From assembly GCA_964509425.1 (NCBI GenBank), contig CAZDWZ010000022.1:1-57131 (forward strand): DNA of 57,131 nt, read 5' to 3'. The translations under genes and the position numbers were made by a program. Origin of the DNA: CAZDWZ01 sp964509425 (lineage in GTDB: Bacteria; Bdellovibrionota_C; UBA2361; SZUA-149; CAZDWZ01). The notes under the pieces were generated by a model that worked only from the letters and a program-made list of their open reading frames with translations, searched no databases and was not told the origin of the DNA. Positions 1-8,157 of this stretch are shown here, in pieces (position 1 is the stretch's first letter; the number at the start of each line of letters is the position of its first letter).

Positions 1-34
1 TACGGACTCTGTCTAGGGGGATTGAACGTTTCAC
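1..34 (-). CDS. fusA: Elongation factor G, N-terminal end only
   Basis: A GTG codon at 34-32 on the minus strand opens the peptide V-K-R-S-I-P-L-D-R-V-R, which runs off the window edge. This is the usual start of EF-G, just before its P-loop. A purine-rich AAGAGAG lies about 7 bases upstream as ribosome binding site. EF-G is the GTPase that translocates tRNA and mRNA on the ribosome. Its place after rpsL and rpsG, on the same strand, completes the classical str gene order. Only 11 residues are visible, so the call rests on this short motif plus synteny. Confidence 0.8.
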   Translation of the reverse strand, partial: MKRSIPLDRVR

Positions 35-88
35 TTAGGCTCTCTTACAGTCAAAAAAATTAAAATCTAAAATCTAAAATCGAAATCT

Positions 89-208
89 GCGGTTATGAGT
101 TTGGCTGGAGACGAGGCGAAGAAGTTTTGAAAAAGCGGATTGTGCTACCTGCACATGAGCATTTTTCAAAACTTCTTCAACGAAGTATCCGGCCAAAATC
201 ATAAGCGC
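89..208. repeat. Long imperfect inverted repeat between rpsG and fusA
   Basis: The arms are 89-134 and 162-208. The innermost 17 bases of each arm (118-134 and 162-178) are perfectly complementary, and about 37 of 47 positions match over the full arms, with a 27-base loop holding a small GTGC/GCAC stem. The transcript of rpsG would fold here into a long hairpin before fusA is reached. There is no U-run directly after it on the minus strand, so it is not a plain terminator. Partial attenuation, an RNase processing site or a remnant of an inverted duplication are all possible. A TAAAATC tandem (three units, about 60-80) lies just beyond it. Confidence 0.8.
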
Positions 209-209
209 A

Positions 210-680
210 CTACCAGCGGTAATGAGCGAAGGCCCTGTTGGCTTCTGCCATCTTATGAGTCTCTTCCTTCTTCTTCACCGCGTTTCCGCGATTTTGCGAA
301 GCGTCATAAATCTCACCGGCAAGACGCTCCAGCATGCTCTTCTCGGAGCGGCTTCTTGCGTTCTGAACGAGCCAGCGAATCGCGAGAGCATCACGGCGCT
401 CGGGACGAACTTCAGTTGGAACTTGATACGTCGCTCCACCGACACGGCGGGAGCGGACTTCAACGAACGGGCGAACGTTCTCGAGAGCCGCGTGGAAGAC
501 TTCGATGCCTTCACGGCCAAAGCGCTTTTGAACGGCATCCAGCGAACCGTAGAAGATGCGCTCTGCGAGAGATCGCTTGCCGCGCAACATCATGCAGTTG
601 ATGAAACGGGTGACGATGCGCTCGCCGTATTTCGGATCCGCCAAGATGACCCGCTTATAATCTCTCTTCTTCCTCGCCAT
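210..680 (-). CDS. rpsG: 30S ribosomal protein S7
   Basis: The 156-residue product has the full length normal for S7, a primary rRNA-binding protein that nucleates assembly of the 30S head. The basic N terminus (MARKKRDYKR), the FINCMMLRGKRS segment and the GGATYQVP motif are all characteristic. The C terminus ends MAEANRAFAHYRW, as in standard bacterial S7. It lies 91 bases downstream of rpsL and upstream of fusA. The rpsL-rpsG spacer contains a repeated GCGCTTTTAC. In enterobacteria S7 represses its own operon, but I see no clear copy of that target site here. Confidence 0.98.
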   Translation of the reverse strand: MARKKRDYKRVILADPKYGERIVTRFINCMMLRGKRSLAERIFYGSLDAVQKRFGREGIEVFHAALENVRPFVEVRSRRVGGATYQVPTEVRPERRDALAIRWLVQNARSRSEKSMLERLAGEIYDASQNRGNAVKKKEETHKMAEANRAFAHYRW

Positions 681-771
681 ACTATCCCTACTTTTGCTCT
701 ATGAACTTTCGCTCTGTGAAGCGCTTTTACTTTGACGCGCTTTTACAGCTACGCGGTAATTCTGTTTGTAA

Positions 772-1143
772 TTACTTCGGCTTCTTCGTTCCGTACTTCG
801 AACGGCTCTTGTTCCGTCCTTGGACGCCCTGCGTGTCGAGCTTTCCACGAACGATGTGATACCGAACTCCCGGAAGGTCCTTCACCCGGCCGCCGCGGAT
901 AAGCACCACGGAGTGTTCTTGAAGATTGTGACCTTCGCCTGGAATGTAGCTGGTGACTTCGACGCCGTTGGTCAGACGAACCCGCGCAACTTTACGAAGA
1001 GCCGAGTTCGGCTTCTTCGGAGTGATGGAGTGCACACGAATGCAGACTCCCCGCTTTTGCGGACAGCGATCAAGAGCCGGTGAAGCATTTCGATATGCCC
1101 GCTTGTCCCGGCCTACACGTACTAACTGATTAATCGTCGGCAT
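772..1143 (-). CDS. rpsL: 30S ribosomal protein S12
   Basis: This is a complete 123-residue S12, the decoding-centre protein of the small subunit. The start MPTINQLVRVGR, the block TPKKPNSALRKVARV and the block GGRVKDLPGVRYHIVRG are hallmark sequences. Lysines equivalent to K43 and K88 are present, so the protein looks streptomycin-sensitive. The D of VKDLPG is the residue that is methylthiolated in many bacteria. It is the first gene of the rpsL-rpsG-fusA group. In many genomes rpoC lies immediately upstream, but here rpoC ends more than 40 kb away, so this gene needs a promoter of its own. Confidence 0.99.
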   Translation of the reverse strand: MPTINQLVRVGRDKRAYRNASPALDRCPQKRGVCIRVHSITPKKPNSALRKVARVRLTNGVEVTSYIPGEGHNLQEHSVVLIRGGRVKDLPGVRYHIVRGKLDTQGVQGRNKSRSKYGTKKPK

Positions 1144-1393
1144 TCCTTACCCTCTCTCACACGCATACAAAATTTAGTTGGACAGCCATGAAGCGATTCG
1201 CGTTCAGCTAATCGTCGATCCGGAATGAAACCAAATCGGCAGAAGAGCAGTGAAAGCAATCCCTGTTCGGCAACTCAGAGCCGGCATGACGTCTTTCGAT
1301 TTGGCCATTAAGTATCTGATTTTACAGCTAAAAACCCGGAACGACCGGTGCGCGACACTGACTCTCAATTCCAGGGGGCCAAAAAGCCGAGCG

Positions 1394-1422
1394 GTTCTAG
1401 CACCGGCAAGTTTCACTGTCAA
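1394..1422 (-). promoter_or_regulatory. Putative sigma-70-type promoter for rpsL-rpsG-fusA
   Basis: On the minus strand a perfect TTGACA (1422-1417) is followed after exactly 17 bases by TAGAAC (1399-1394), four of six matches to TATAAT. It points towards rpsL and would give a leader of roughly 240 bases. An own promoter makes sense because the operon has been parted from rpoBC. The -35 and spacing are good and the -10 is weak. No transcript data are available. Confidence 0.5.
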
Positions 1423-2179
1423 ACAGAGGGCAAGCATCAGAAAAGCGCGAATATGCTCATATATTCGGCCTTTTACGAGATGACTGCAATGCCTCGCACT
1501 TCAGGATTTTCAGTCTCGGTGTGCTTTTTCAGGAGCCTGGTTTGTCGTGGCTGGAGGGGAGAAACCGGTTCGCTCTGTCATATATCTAGCGGGACCAGCG
1601 GCTCACCGGCTTCGGCGGCGGCGATTTCCGGCTAAGAACGCCCGGTTATTGAACGACTTGCGCCGGCCAACTGGCTTTTCGACCTTCGACATTTCCTGAG
1701 AGGAGCCTCCGCCTCTCTAAAAAGCGAGTTTCGAGCAGACTCTCGAGAGCCGGCCTTCGACTTCCTGCCGGAAGTCCGGCGCGTCGGAGACTCCACGCGG
1801 ACAATACTCCGGGTCAGGTTCGGCGTTCTCTGGTCGCCGTTCCGACCGCTACCGCTCCAAAGTCGCTGGAGTCCCCAAAAAAATTATCAGACCAGCCCAT
1901 AAATTGAACCGTGGCTCATTGAATTGATGCTTGGTCGCGAGAATCACTTGCTCGGCTGAAAATTTGTCGGAAGTGATCTCGATGAGAACGGCGCCGTTTC
2001 AAGCCTGTGTTTTGGCGACAAGAAAGAGGGAAAGGTTAAGCATGGCGGAAAAATCGCCGTGGTCAGCAACGATCAAACGAGGCCGCAAAGACTCACGTCG
2101 AGGAGGGGCGGTGCGTCCCTCTTGGGAGAGTGGCGATTCACTCTCCTTATAGAACCCAGGTTCTTCCTCGATTTTCCTG
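1423..2179. other. Non-coding stretch upstream of rpsL with several GC-rich hairpins
   Basis: No convincing gene is seen; the short reading frames here lack family features and ribosome binding sites. The part from about 1655 to 1860 is rich in local dyads, for example GACTTCC-TGCC-GGAAGTC and GAGAGG...CCTCTC, which suggests a folded RNA or a decayed mobile element. I checked for RNase P, SRP, tmRNA and 6S signatures and recognised none. Two further hairpins near 2126-2170 lie just downstream of the next minus-strand gene and may terminate it. Confidence 0.5.
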
Positions 2180-2887
2180 TTACGCCGTGAACTGACCCCA
2201 CACGTTCCCGTACATGTGGTTCCACTTCTCCGCCATCTCGCGCCTGCTCTCAGCGCCGTCCCAACTCGTGAACTGGACTTCGAGTTGTTGCACGTTGAAC
2301 AGCCTCGAGAGCTGGTAGGACACCATCGGCTCCGAGAAGCCCGCGAGCTCGAGCACCGTGCGGCCGAAGGTCGTCGAGGGCTCCCCGTCCGTGACCTGCG
2401 GAGCCGTCTTCGGGAACGGCAGGCCCCAGCCGGGGGCCAGCTTGGCGATTTTGCGGTACAGCCCGTTCACGAGCTCCTGCGCGGCACCCTGCAAGCCGTT
2501 GTCCAGCCACCACTCCACCTTCACGAAGAGCGCGCCCAGCCCGGCCACGTCGAGGCCGAAGAGCTCGGCGACCTTCGCCTGCGGGTTCTCGCCGGCGCGG
2601 ATCGTCAGCTTCTCCAACGCCCCGATCGCCTTTTGGAGCTCCGCCACCCACTCGATGCCCATCGCCTCCCGCTCCGTCGCTGCCCGGAGGCGTTGCTCCG
2701 GGCAGTCCAGCAGCACGCGGAGCGCGGTGCTGCCCTTCCAGCAGAGGTACCCGTTGAACTTCACGTGGTTCCCGAGCAACGTCTCGTACCGGACGAAGGG
2801 CAGGCCGGGCCCCTCCGTCTCTTCGCGCTCCCACTTCGCCAGGTTGCAGAGCTGAACCCGCATCAACATGTCTTGGTGCAGTAGCAT
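2180..2887 (-). CDS. Hypothetical protein in a GC-rich island
   Basis: The product has 235 residues and I do not recognise it. I chose the ATG at 2887 because a strong GAGGAGAAGGGAG sequence lies just upstream; the longer reading frame has no such site. It has no signal peptide or membrane segment, and it is rich in predicted helix (for example ERLRAATEREAMGIEWVAELQKA broken into shorter runs) with several tryptophans. The third codon positions are far richer in G and C than those of the ribosomal genes. It stands alone, with hairpins directly downstream (2126-2170). It may belong to a set of GC-rich single genes scattered through the window. Confidence 0.7.
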   Translation of the reverse strand: MLLHQDMLMRVQLCNLAKWEREETEGPGLPFVRYETLLGNHVKFNGYLCWKGSTALRVLLDCPEQRLRAATEREAMGIEWVAELQKAIGALEKLTIRAGENPQAKVAELFGLDVAGLGALFVKVEWWLDNGLQGAAQELVNGLYRKIAKLAPGWGLPFPKTAPQVTDGEPSTTFGRTVLELAGFSEPMVSYQLSRLFNVQQLEVQFTSWDGAESRREMAEKWNHMYGNVWGQFTA

Positions 2888-3471
2888 CTCCCTTCTCCTC
2901 ATGGTTGGCCGGTGTTGGCCAGTCGAGACCCGGTTGGCCCCCGTTCCGCATGAGGGACACATCATGCCGAACGAGAACCAAGAAAGGTCTCAACAAAGAA
3001 CAAGGGGGAACGGGAAAATCTACAAAAACATTTCAATACGCACCGCCCGATCCTCGCGACCAAAGCCGCAAGAACCGGACACGTAAAATCATCTCGTCAT
3101 CTGAAAACACGAAGAAAGAACCTTGAGTAAAAGTTATTCTTCTCTTGCGGGCGCCCATCGTCACTGTCAGGAAACTTCGGTGAAGAGGATTCAATTCTGC
3201 GCAGGCATTGCCATTAAAAAAATATGCCGCCCAACATTGCGCTCTCAGTCACGTTCGAGCGCCCACGGCCCCGGAAAAAATCCCGAAAAATCAGAACGAA
3301 TATTGAGGAATTAGGGGCGATTTGCGGCATTCGCCATAGGCATGATCGCAATTTGCGATGAATATGATAACTACACAACCGCAATCAGAGTAGTTGAAAA
3401 ACATGGCCGGTTTGAGCGGAACCTTTCTTCAAGAATGATTTCGAACAAACGGCGATGAGACGATTCGGTTT
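2888..3471. other. Intergenic region without recognisable genes
   Basis: No supported gene is seen. The short plus-strand frames here (about 60-73 codons) have no family features. Base composition drops back to the AT-richer background on leaving the GC-rich gene at 2887. Confidence 0.5.
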
Positions 3472-3625
3472 TTAGAAGGATTTTTTCAAAGCCACATCAC
3501 CCGATCCTTTCTTAGATTTTGAGCCGGTGAATTTCCCGGTGCTCGTTTTCCGTGCGTATGCGCCACGAACGACTGTCGCTTGAAGCGGCGGTGCAAACGT
3601 TTCAAGCGGCAGTTGTTCCGCAATC
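3472..3625 (-). pseudogene. Possible 3' remnant of a native gene cut by a GC-rich island
   Basis: An open minus-strand frame ends at 3472 with a plausible C terminus, YARKTSTGKFTGSKSKKG followed by SGDVALKKSF. Its codon use resembles the AT-richer host genes. Reading upstream, the frame has no start before it becomes antisense to the GC-rich gene that starts at 3653. This looks like the tail of a gene whose front was lost when the island arrived. I cannot name the family. It could also be a chance open frame, so confidence is low. Confidence 0.3.
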
Positions 3626-3652
3626 CTAGAACGTACCCACGGAGACAAGTCG

Positions 3653-4648
3653 ATGAAGAAGGTCCTCCTGTACCGTACCCCCGACGGCACGGTCGTCGTC
3701 ACCGATGACGGCAACACGCGAACCGCGAAGAAGATCCTGCGCTTCGCGTGGCGGAGCCTGATCCGGAACGCCGACCCGTACCAGTACCTGCTGAACGCAG
3801 CCGCCAAGGCCACCAGCATCACGGTCGCGGACCCGGCGCGCTCGTCCCTGCTCCTCCCGCCGATCTGGGACCCCGAGACGGTGATCCGCGCGGTCGGCTG
3901 CTCGCACGCGACCAGCGCCGAGGAACGGACGCGTCTGCACGGCCTGCAGGATCGGCCGGCAACCGCGGTCGTGGCCACCCCGGGCGCGCTGCCCAACCCG
4001 GTCACCGAGGCGTACCGCTTCGTCCGCGTGGCCCCGACGTGCGAAGTGTTCGAGAAGGGCTGCGGGGCGCAGAAGGCGCGCTTCACCGGCCACGGCGGCA
4101 AGGTGCTCTGCGCGCCGCGCCGCCAAATGGTCACGGAAACCGAATTCTGCCTGATCGTCACCCCCGACGGCTGGGTGATCGGTTTCACCCTGATGAACGA
4201 CTTCACCATCCACGACCTCGAGGCGGAGTGCACGCTCTACCTCCCGCAAGCGAAGGAGTTCGACGGGTGCGCGGCTATCGGCCCGTGCATCTACATCTTC
4301 CCGAAGCCGTTCAAGGTCGTGCCGGGCGGGCCGTTCACGGAGGCGATTCTGCCGCCGGACACGGCGATCTCGCTGATGCTCCGGAACGGCGGCGGCGTCG
4401 AGAAGCTGAGCGGGACGGCGCGCTTTGGTGACCTCGCGCGCCCCGGCCAGTTCTACGTCGATCACGCGATGCGCCGCCAGTCGATCCCCGGGGCGATGCT
4501 GCTGTCCATGGGCACGGGGATCATCCACCCGAAGGGGCTGGGCGTCGAGCCGGGCGACCGGATCGTGATGAGCTGCCCGCTCGTCGGCGAGCTGGACCAC
4601 GGCGCGGCGATGCTCCCGGACTACCCGGACTACCCCGCCCTCGTGTGA
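3653..4648 (+). CDS. Fumarylacetoacetate hydrolase superfamily protein
   Basis: The 331-residue product has the C-terminal fold signature of the FAH superfamily. VTETEFCLIVT (about residues 162-172) supplies the Glu pair that binds the metal, GFTLMNDFTIHDLEAE provides the conserved ND, then come AKEFDGCAAIGP, ISLMLRNGG and GAMLLSMGTGI followed by LGVEPGDRIVM. Members hydrolyse or dehydrate beta-diketo and 2-keto-3-deoxy sugar acids with a divalent metal; the substrate here is unknown. A GGAG lies upstream of the ATG. The gene is GC-rich, faces the gene at 4805-5479 tail to tail and is closed by two very stable hairpins. It sits next to a possible broken host gene, which suggests transfer. Confidence 0.75.
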   Translation: MKKVLLYRTPDGTVVVTDDGNTRTAKKILRFAWRSLIRNADPYQYLLNAAAKATSITVADPARSSLLLPPIWDPETVIRAVGCSHATSAEERTRLHGLQDRPATAVVATPGALPNPVTEAYRFVRVAPTCEVFEKGCGAQKARFTGHGGKVLCAPRRQMVTETEFCLIVTPDGWVIGFTLMNDFTIHDLEAECTLYLPQAKEFDGCAAIGPCIYIFPKPFKVVPGGPFTEAILPPDTAISLMLRNGGGVEKLSGTARFGDLARPGQFYVDHAMRRQSIPGAMLLSMGTGIIHPKGLGVEPGDRIVMSCPLVGELDHGAAMLPDYPDYPALV

Positions 4649-4679
4649 GTGGCACCGAAATGTTGTTTTGCCGAGCGAA

Positions 4680-4706
4680 CGCCCGAAGGACACACTCCTT
4701 CGGGCG
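4680..4706 (+). terminator. Perfect 10-bp hairpin after the FAH-family gene
   Basis: CGCCCGAAGG and CCTTCGGGCG pair perfectly around a 7-base loop, 32 bases past the stop codon. No U-run follows, so termination is plausible but not certain. Confidence 0.55.
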
Positions 4707-4746
4707 CATCGTCTCATCGCCCGGCAAATTTTTTAGGAAACGAACA

Positions 4747-4790
4747 ACAGCCGCGCAGATTTCACCTTCCGGTAAAACCTGCGCGGCTGT
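4747..4790. terminator. Very stable bidirectional hairpin between convergent genes
   Basis: The outer arms ACAGCCGCGCAG and CTGCGCGGCTGT pair over 12 bases. After one mismatched pair an inner stem of about 7 pairs closes on a four-base loop. It lies between the plus-strand gene ending at 4648 and the minus-strand gene ending at 4805 and can serve both. Confidence 0.65.
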
Positions 4791-4804
4791 CTTGCGTTTT
4801 GGAA

Positions 4805-5479
4805 CTACAAATACATTTCGCCTCGAAGCAATTCGACAACCCGCTTCAACTCGTCGCTTGCACGTTCATCTGCGTTCGCCGCCTTGGTGGCCATTTTGAA
4901 GTTTGGCCTCGGAAACGCGATCGGAGAAGCCGCTTCGAGGAGTTCCACGAACCTTGGTGCAAGGTTTCGGTTAAACTCGATCGGCGGATCCTCCTCAAGG
5001 GCGGTGCAGACGATGACGATCTGGGGCAGGATCCATCGGAGAGCTCGAGCTCGGTTCCGGACCATCAGAAAGACCGCGTCGAGCAGTTTCGAATACCGAA
5101 GCAGCAAATCCACCGCGGTCACCTGCCTGAGGAAGGCTTCATCCCGCCCGAACCGCTCACCAAGCTCGTTCAGCCTGTTCAGGTCCTTCGACCGCGTCTG
5201 CTCCCACCTCGCCGTCACTTGTCGGAAGATCTCGTGCGAGACGACGATCGCATACCGATCCCTTTGTTGCTCACGATCCATCAGCGTCACGAGGCTCTCG
5301 GCCGCCGCACCGCGAATCGATTCCTTCGCGTGGAAGAACAGACCAGCGAGCGCCGAGATCAGTTTCAACATCCCGAACTCATCGAGCTTTTCGGTGTGCT
5401 CGACCGCACTCTTCGTTCCCGCGACGACGTCCTGAATGCGCTTGGAACCGAGAGCTTTCAGCATCTCGTCGATCGTCAC
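4805..5479 (-). CDS. Hypothetical all-helical protein in a GC-rich island
   Basis: This 224-residue protein starts with GTG at 5479, preceded by a strong AAGGGGGG. It has no signal peptide or membrane span and appears almost entirely helical, with repeated amphipathic blocks such as SLVTLMDREQQRDR and LLLRYSKLLDAVFLMVRN. I recognise no family. It points tail to tail at the FAH-family gene and shares the hairpin at 4747-4790. Upstream, at 5524-5557, a 10-bp perfect hairpin (CTTGAAGTTC/GAACTTCAAG) may mark the edge of the island. Codon use is GC-rich, as in its partner. Confidence 0.7.
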   Translation of the reverse strand: MTIDEMLKALGSKRIQDVVAGTKSAVEHTEKLDEFGMLKLISALAGLFFHAKESIRGAAAESLVTLMDREQQRDRYAIVVSHEIFRQVTARWEQTRSKDLNRLNELGERFGRDEAFLRQVTAVDLLLRYSKLLDAVFLMVRNRARALRWILPQIVIVCTALEEDPPIEFNRNLAPRFVELLEAASPIAFPRPNFKMATKAANADERASDELKRVVELLRGEMYL

Positions 5480-5523
5480 GTGAGACCCCCCTTAGGATTG
5501 TAGGAAAACCGCATACTGCGCGG

Positions 5524-5557
5524 CTTGAAGTTCGTCATCGAGATGAAGAACTTCAAG
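5524..5557. repeat. Hairpin at the right edge of the GC-rich pair
   Basis: CTTGAAGTTC (5524-5533) pairs perfectly with GAACTTCAAG (5548-5557). A related hairpin, CGCTTGAA...TTTCAAGCG, occurs at about 3579-3610, on the other side of the two GC-rich genes. Both include CTTGAA and TTCAAGCGG, so they may be matching borders. Confidence 0.5.
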
Positions 5558-5723
5558 CGGTAGAAAAGGAAAATTTGGAAATGGAGAAAAGAGCTGTGGG
5601 CCTTCGGAATTTTACCACAGCACAGGAGCGGAGGAGCTGAGCCGCATGATCATTGTAATCGCCAAATCAGATCATTCTGAAGTCAGAGGAGAGCTGAGGA
5701 GTCGAACTCGTAGACAATCCTCT

Positions 5724-6710
5724 TTAGCGATTGATCCATTTCTGAGCGCCTTCGGAGTAGCGGTTCCCGCTCACGCTCAATCTCGCGGCTTCAGCGTTTA
5801 GCTCACGGCACTCGTTCTCTGAAAGCTCGACGGAAGCGGCTCCGAGATTTTCTTCGAGACGGCTTACTTTTGTCGTTCCGGGAATGGGCACCATCCACGG
5901 CTTCTGCGCGAGCACCCACGCGAGAGCGACCTGCGCTGGCGTCACGTTTTTTCGCGCGGCTACTGTCTTCAGAAGCTCGACGAACACCTGATTCGCTTTT
6001 CGGTTTTCGGCCGAGAAGCGCGGAACATTATTCCGCGTATCAGTCCCCACGAACGCTGTGTTTTCGTCGATCTTCCCGGTGAGAAACCCTCTCCCAAGCG
6101 GACCAAACGGCACAAACCCAATTCCCAGTTCCTCGAGAACCGGCAAAATCTCTTCCTCCGGCTCTCGCCACCACAGCGAATATTCACTCTGAAGAGCGGA
6201 GACCGGACAGGTAGCATGCGCCCGCCGGATCACCTGCACTCCCGCCTCGGAAAGGCCGAAATACTTAACTTTCCCTTCTCGAATCAGATCGCTCACCGTA
6301 CCGGCGACGTCTTCAACCGGGACGTTCGGATCCACTCGATGCTGATAGAGGAGATCGACATGATCAGTTCGAAGCCGCTTCAATGACGCGTCGACCACCT
6401 CGCGGATATGCGATGGACGGCTGTCGAGCCCCGTTTGTTTTCCGCCTTCTATGCGAAACCCAAACTTTGTTGCGATGACTACTTTGTCGCGGACCGGCGC
6501 GAGGGCCTCCCCGAGAAGCTCTTCGTTTGCAAACGGACCGTAAACCTCCGCAGTATCAAAAAAAGTGACGCCGCGCTCGAGCGCGGCCCTTAGGAGAGCA
6601 ATACCCTCCTTCTTTTCGGGCGGCGTGCCATAGGCAAAGCTCAAACCCATGCAACCGAGACCAATCTCGGAAACGACGAGCCCGGAGCTTCCCAATTTTC
6701 TTGTTCTCAT
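5724..6710 (-). CDS. Aldo/keto reductase
   Basis: The 328-residue product is a complete NADPH-dependent aldo/keto reductase of the bacterial AKR13/YakC type, which reduces aldehydes and ketones in the cytoplasm. The catalytic tetrad is intact: Asp52 and Tyr57 in FDTAEVYG, Lys82 in ATKFGF and His124 in LYQHRVD. The opening MRTRKLGSSGLVVSEIGLGCMG and the late PIPGTTKVSRLEENLGA cofactor segment are typical. It lies about 95 bases downstream of an alcohol dehydrogenase on the same strand, so the two may form a small aldehyde-detoxifying unit. The physiological substrate cannot be deduced. Confidence 0.95.
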   Translation of the reverse strand: MRTRKLGSSGLVVSEIGLGCMGLSFAYGTPPEKKEGIALLRAALERGVTFFDTAEVYGPFANEELLGEALAPVRDKVVIATKFGFRIEGGKQTGLDSRPSHIREVVDASLKRLRTDHVDLLYQHRVDPNVPVEDVAGTVSDLIREGKVKYFGLSEAGVQVIRRAHATCPVSALQSEYSLWWREPEEEILPVLEELGIGFVPFGPLGRGFLTGKIDENTAFVGTDTRNNVPRFSAENRKANQVFVELLKTVAARKNVTPAQVALAWVLAQKPWMVPIPGTTKVSRLEENLGAASVELSENECRELNAEAARLSVSGNRYSEGAQKWINR

Positions 6711-6805
6711 ACTTCCCGCGAGAAAAGGAGCATTGCTTCACCCGTCAGAGGGTGCGCCGAGTTCAAACCCTCGGCGCAGCTCTTTCCGTGTCGAAATATT
6801 AAGTT

Positions 6806-7867
6806 TTATTCCGATTTCAACGAGGACATGTCGATTGAGAAACGGTACTTCACATCGTTCTTCAACATCCGCTCAAACGCCTCATTCACTTTCTGAATCG
6901 GGATGACCTCAACATCGGAGACGATATTGTGCTTCCCGCAGAAGTCGAGCATCTCTTGGGTGAGCTTAATGCCACCGATGATCGAGCCGGAGAGTGTTTT
7001 CTGTCCGAACAGCAACGCGAACGGAGAAACCGAAAGAGGCTTCTCGGGCGCCCCGACCAAAGTCAGGTTTCCTTCTGCCCGAAGAAGACCAAGATACGCG
7101 TTGATGTCGTGCTCGGCTGCAATACAATCGAGAATAAAGTCAAACGTGTTCGCATGGCGTTTCATCTCTTCGGGATTCGTCGAAAGGACGACTTCGTCCG
7201 CACCAAGACGAAGGGCATCTTCTTTTTTCGAAGGTGATGTCGTAAATACCGTAACGAAAGCACCCATCGCCTTTGCAATCTTCACACCCATATGCCCGAG
7301 TCCGCCGAGGCCGGCGACTCCAACCTTTTTTCCCGGTCCGACGTTGGCTCTCTTGAGTGGAGAATAGGTCGTGATCCCCGCACAGAGAAGCGGAGCCGCT
7401 CCCGCCGGGTCGAGGTTCGCAGGCATGCGAAGCACCATCTCCTCGTCGACGACGACGCTATCCGAATACCCTCCGTAGGTGACCGGCGCGGCGCCGAACT
7501 TGTCCGGAGAGTTGTACGTAAAAGCCGCTTTCGGGCAGAACTGTTCGTAACCTGATTTGCAGCTTGGACACGTGTGATCGGCGTCGACCAGGCAGCCGAC
7601 ACCAACAAGATCGCCGACCTTGAACTTCTTTACTCCGCTTCCGACCTTTTTTACATGACCGACAATTTCATGGCCCGGCACGCACGGATAAACAGTCGGC
7701 ATGGTGTCTTTCCATTCGTCACGCACCGTATGAAGGTCGCTATGACACATTCCACAGAACAGAATCTCGATCTGAACATCGGTCTCTCTCGGGTCACGGC
7801 GCGGAATGACCGTCGCTGCCATTGGGGAAGTAGCACTCTTTGCGGAATATGCTTTTGCGTTCAACAT
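6806..7867 (-). CDS. Zinc-dependent alcohol dehydrogenase, YahK/CAD type
   Basis: I place the start at the ATG at 7867 (MLNAKAYSAKSATSP), with GAGGGCA upstream, giving 353 residues, close to E. coli YahK. Catalytic zinc ligands are visible in GMCHSDLH and GHE, and the structural zinc cysteines in CLVDADHTCPSCKSGYEQFC. VGVAGLGGLGHMG is the nucleotide-binding loop of an NADPH-preferring enzyme. Such enzymes reduce a wide range of aldehydes to alcohols. The longer upstream frame has no ribosome binding site and is unlikely to be translated. The neighbour downstream is an aldo/keto reductase, and the two probably share a detoxification role. Confidence 0.95.
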   Translation of the reverse strand: MLNAKAYSAKSATSPMAATVIPRRDPRETDVQIEILFCGMCHSDLHTVRDEWKDTMPTVYPCVPGHEIVGHVKKVGSGVKKFKVGDLVGVGCLVDADHTCPSCKSGYEQFCPKAAFTYNSPDKFGAAPVTYGGYSDSVVVDEEMVLRMPANLDPAGAAPLLCAGITTYSPLKRANVGPGKKVGVAGLGGLGHMGVKIAKAMGAFVTVFTTSPSKKEDALRLGADEVVLSTNPEEMKRHANTFDFILDCIAAEHDINAYLGLLRAEGNLTLVGAPEKPLSVSPFALLFGQKTLSGSIIGGIKLTQEMLDFCGKHNIVSDVEVIPIQKVNEAFERMLKNDVKYRFSIDMSSLKSE

Positions 7868-8157
7868 GAATCTGCCCTCGCTGAATATTGGTTGGAAATG
7901 CGGAAATCTAACCGCGGGAAAGCACATTAGCGGATACTCGTGAAGTCCGCCAATGTACAAGAAAGCGGAAAAAAAACACCAATGCACGAGCTGAAATCTA
8001 ACGCGACTATCTCCGTTTCCTGCTCGTCAGCTACGAACATGGATTTCACCCCGCACTTCGGTCAAGTTCGATTGACTGCTCTTTCCCAACTCACTGACAG
8101 GAACGGAGTTCGTTCCCGGTTCACTGAACCGATCAAAGGTTTTCCTGAGGGAAAAAG

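Noticed and set aside
1204..1437. Small minus-strand gene before rpsL
   Set aside because: No ribosome binding site or family features; it overlaps the candidate rpsL promoter.
1655..1860. RNase P, SRP, tmRNA or 6S RNA gene
   Set aside because: None of the conserved sequence blocks of these RNAs could be found on either strand.
3626..4717. Minus-strand frame of 363 codons opposite the FAH-family gene
   Set aside because: Arg/Ala-rich shadow typical of GC-rich coding DNA; the plus strand has the FAH motifs.
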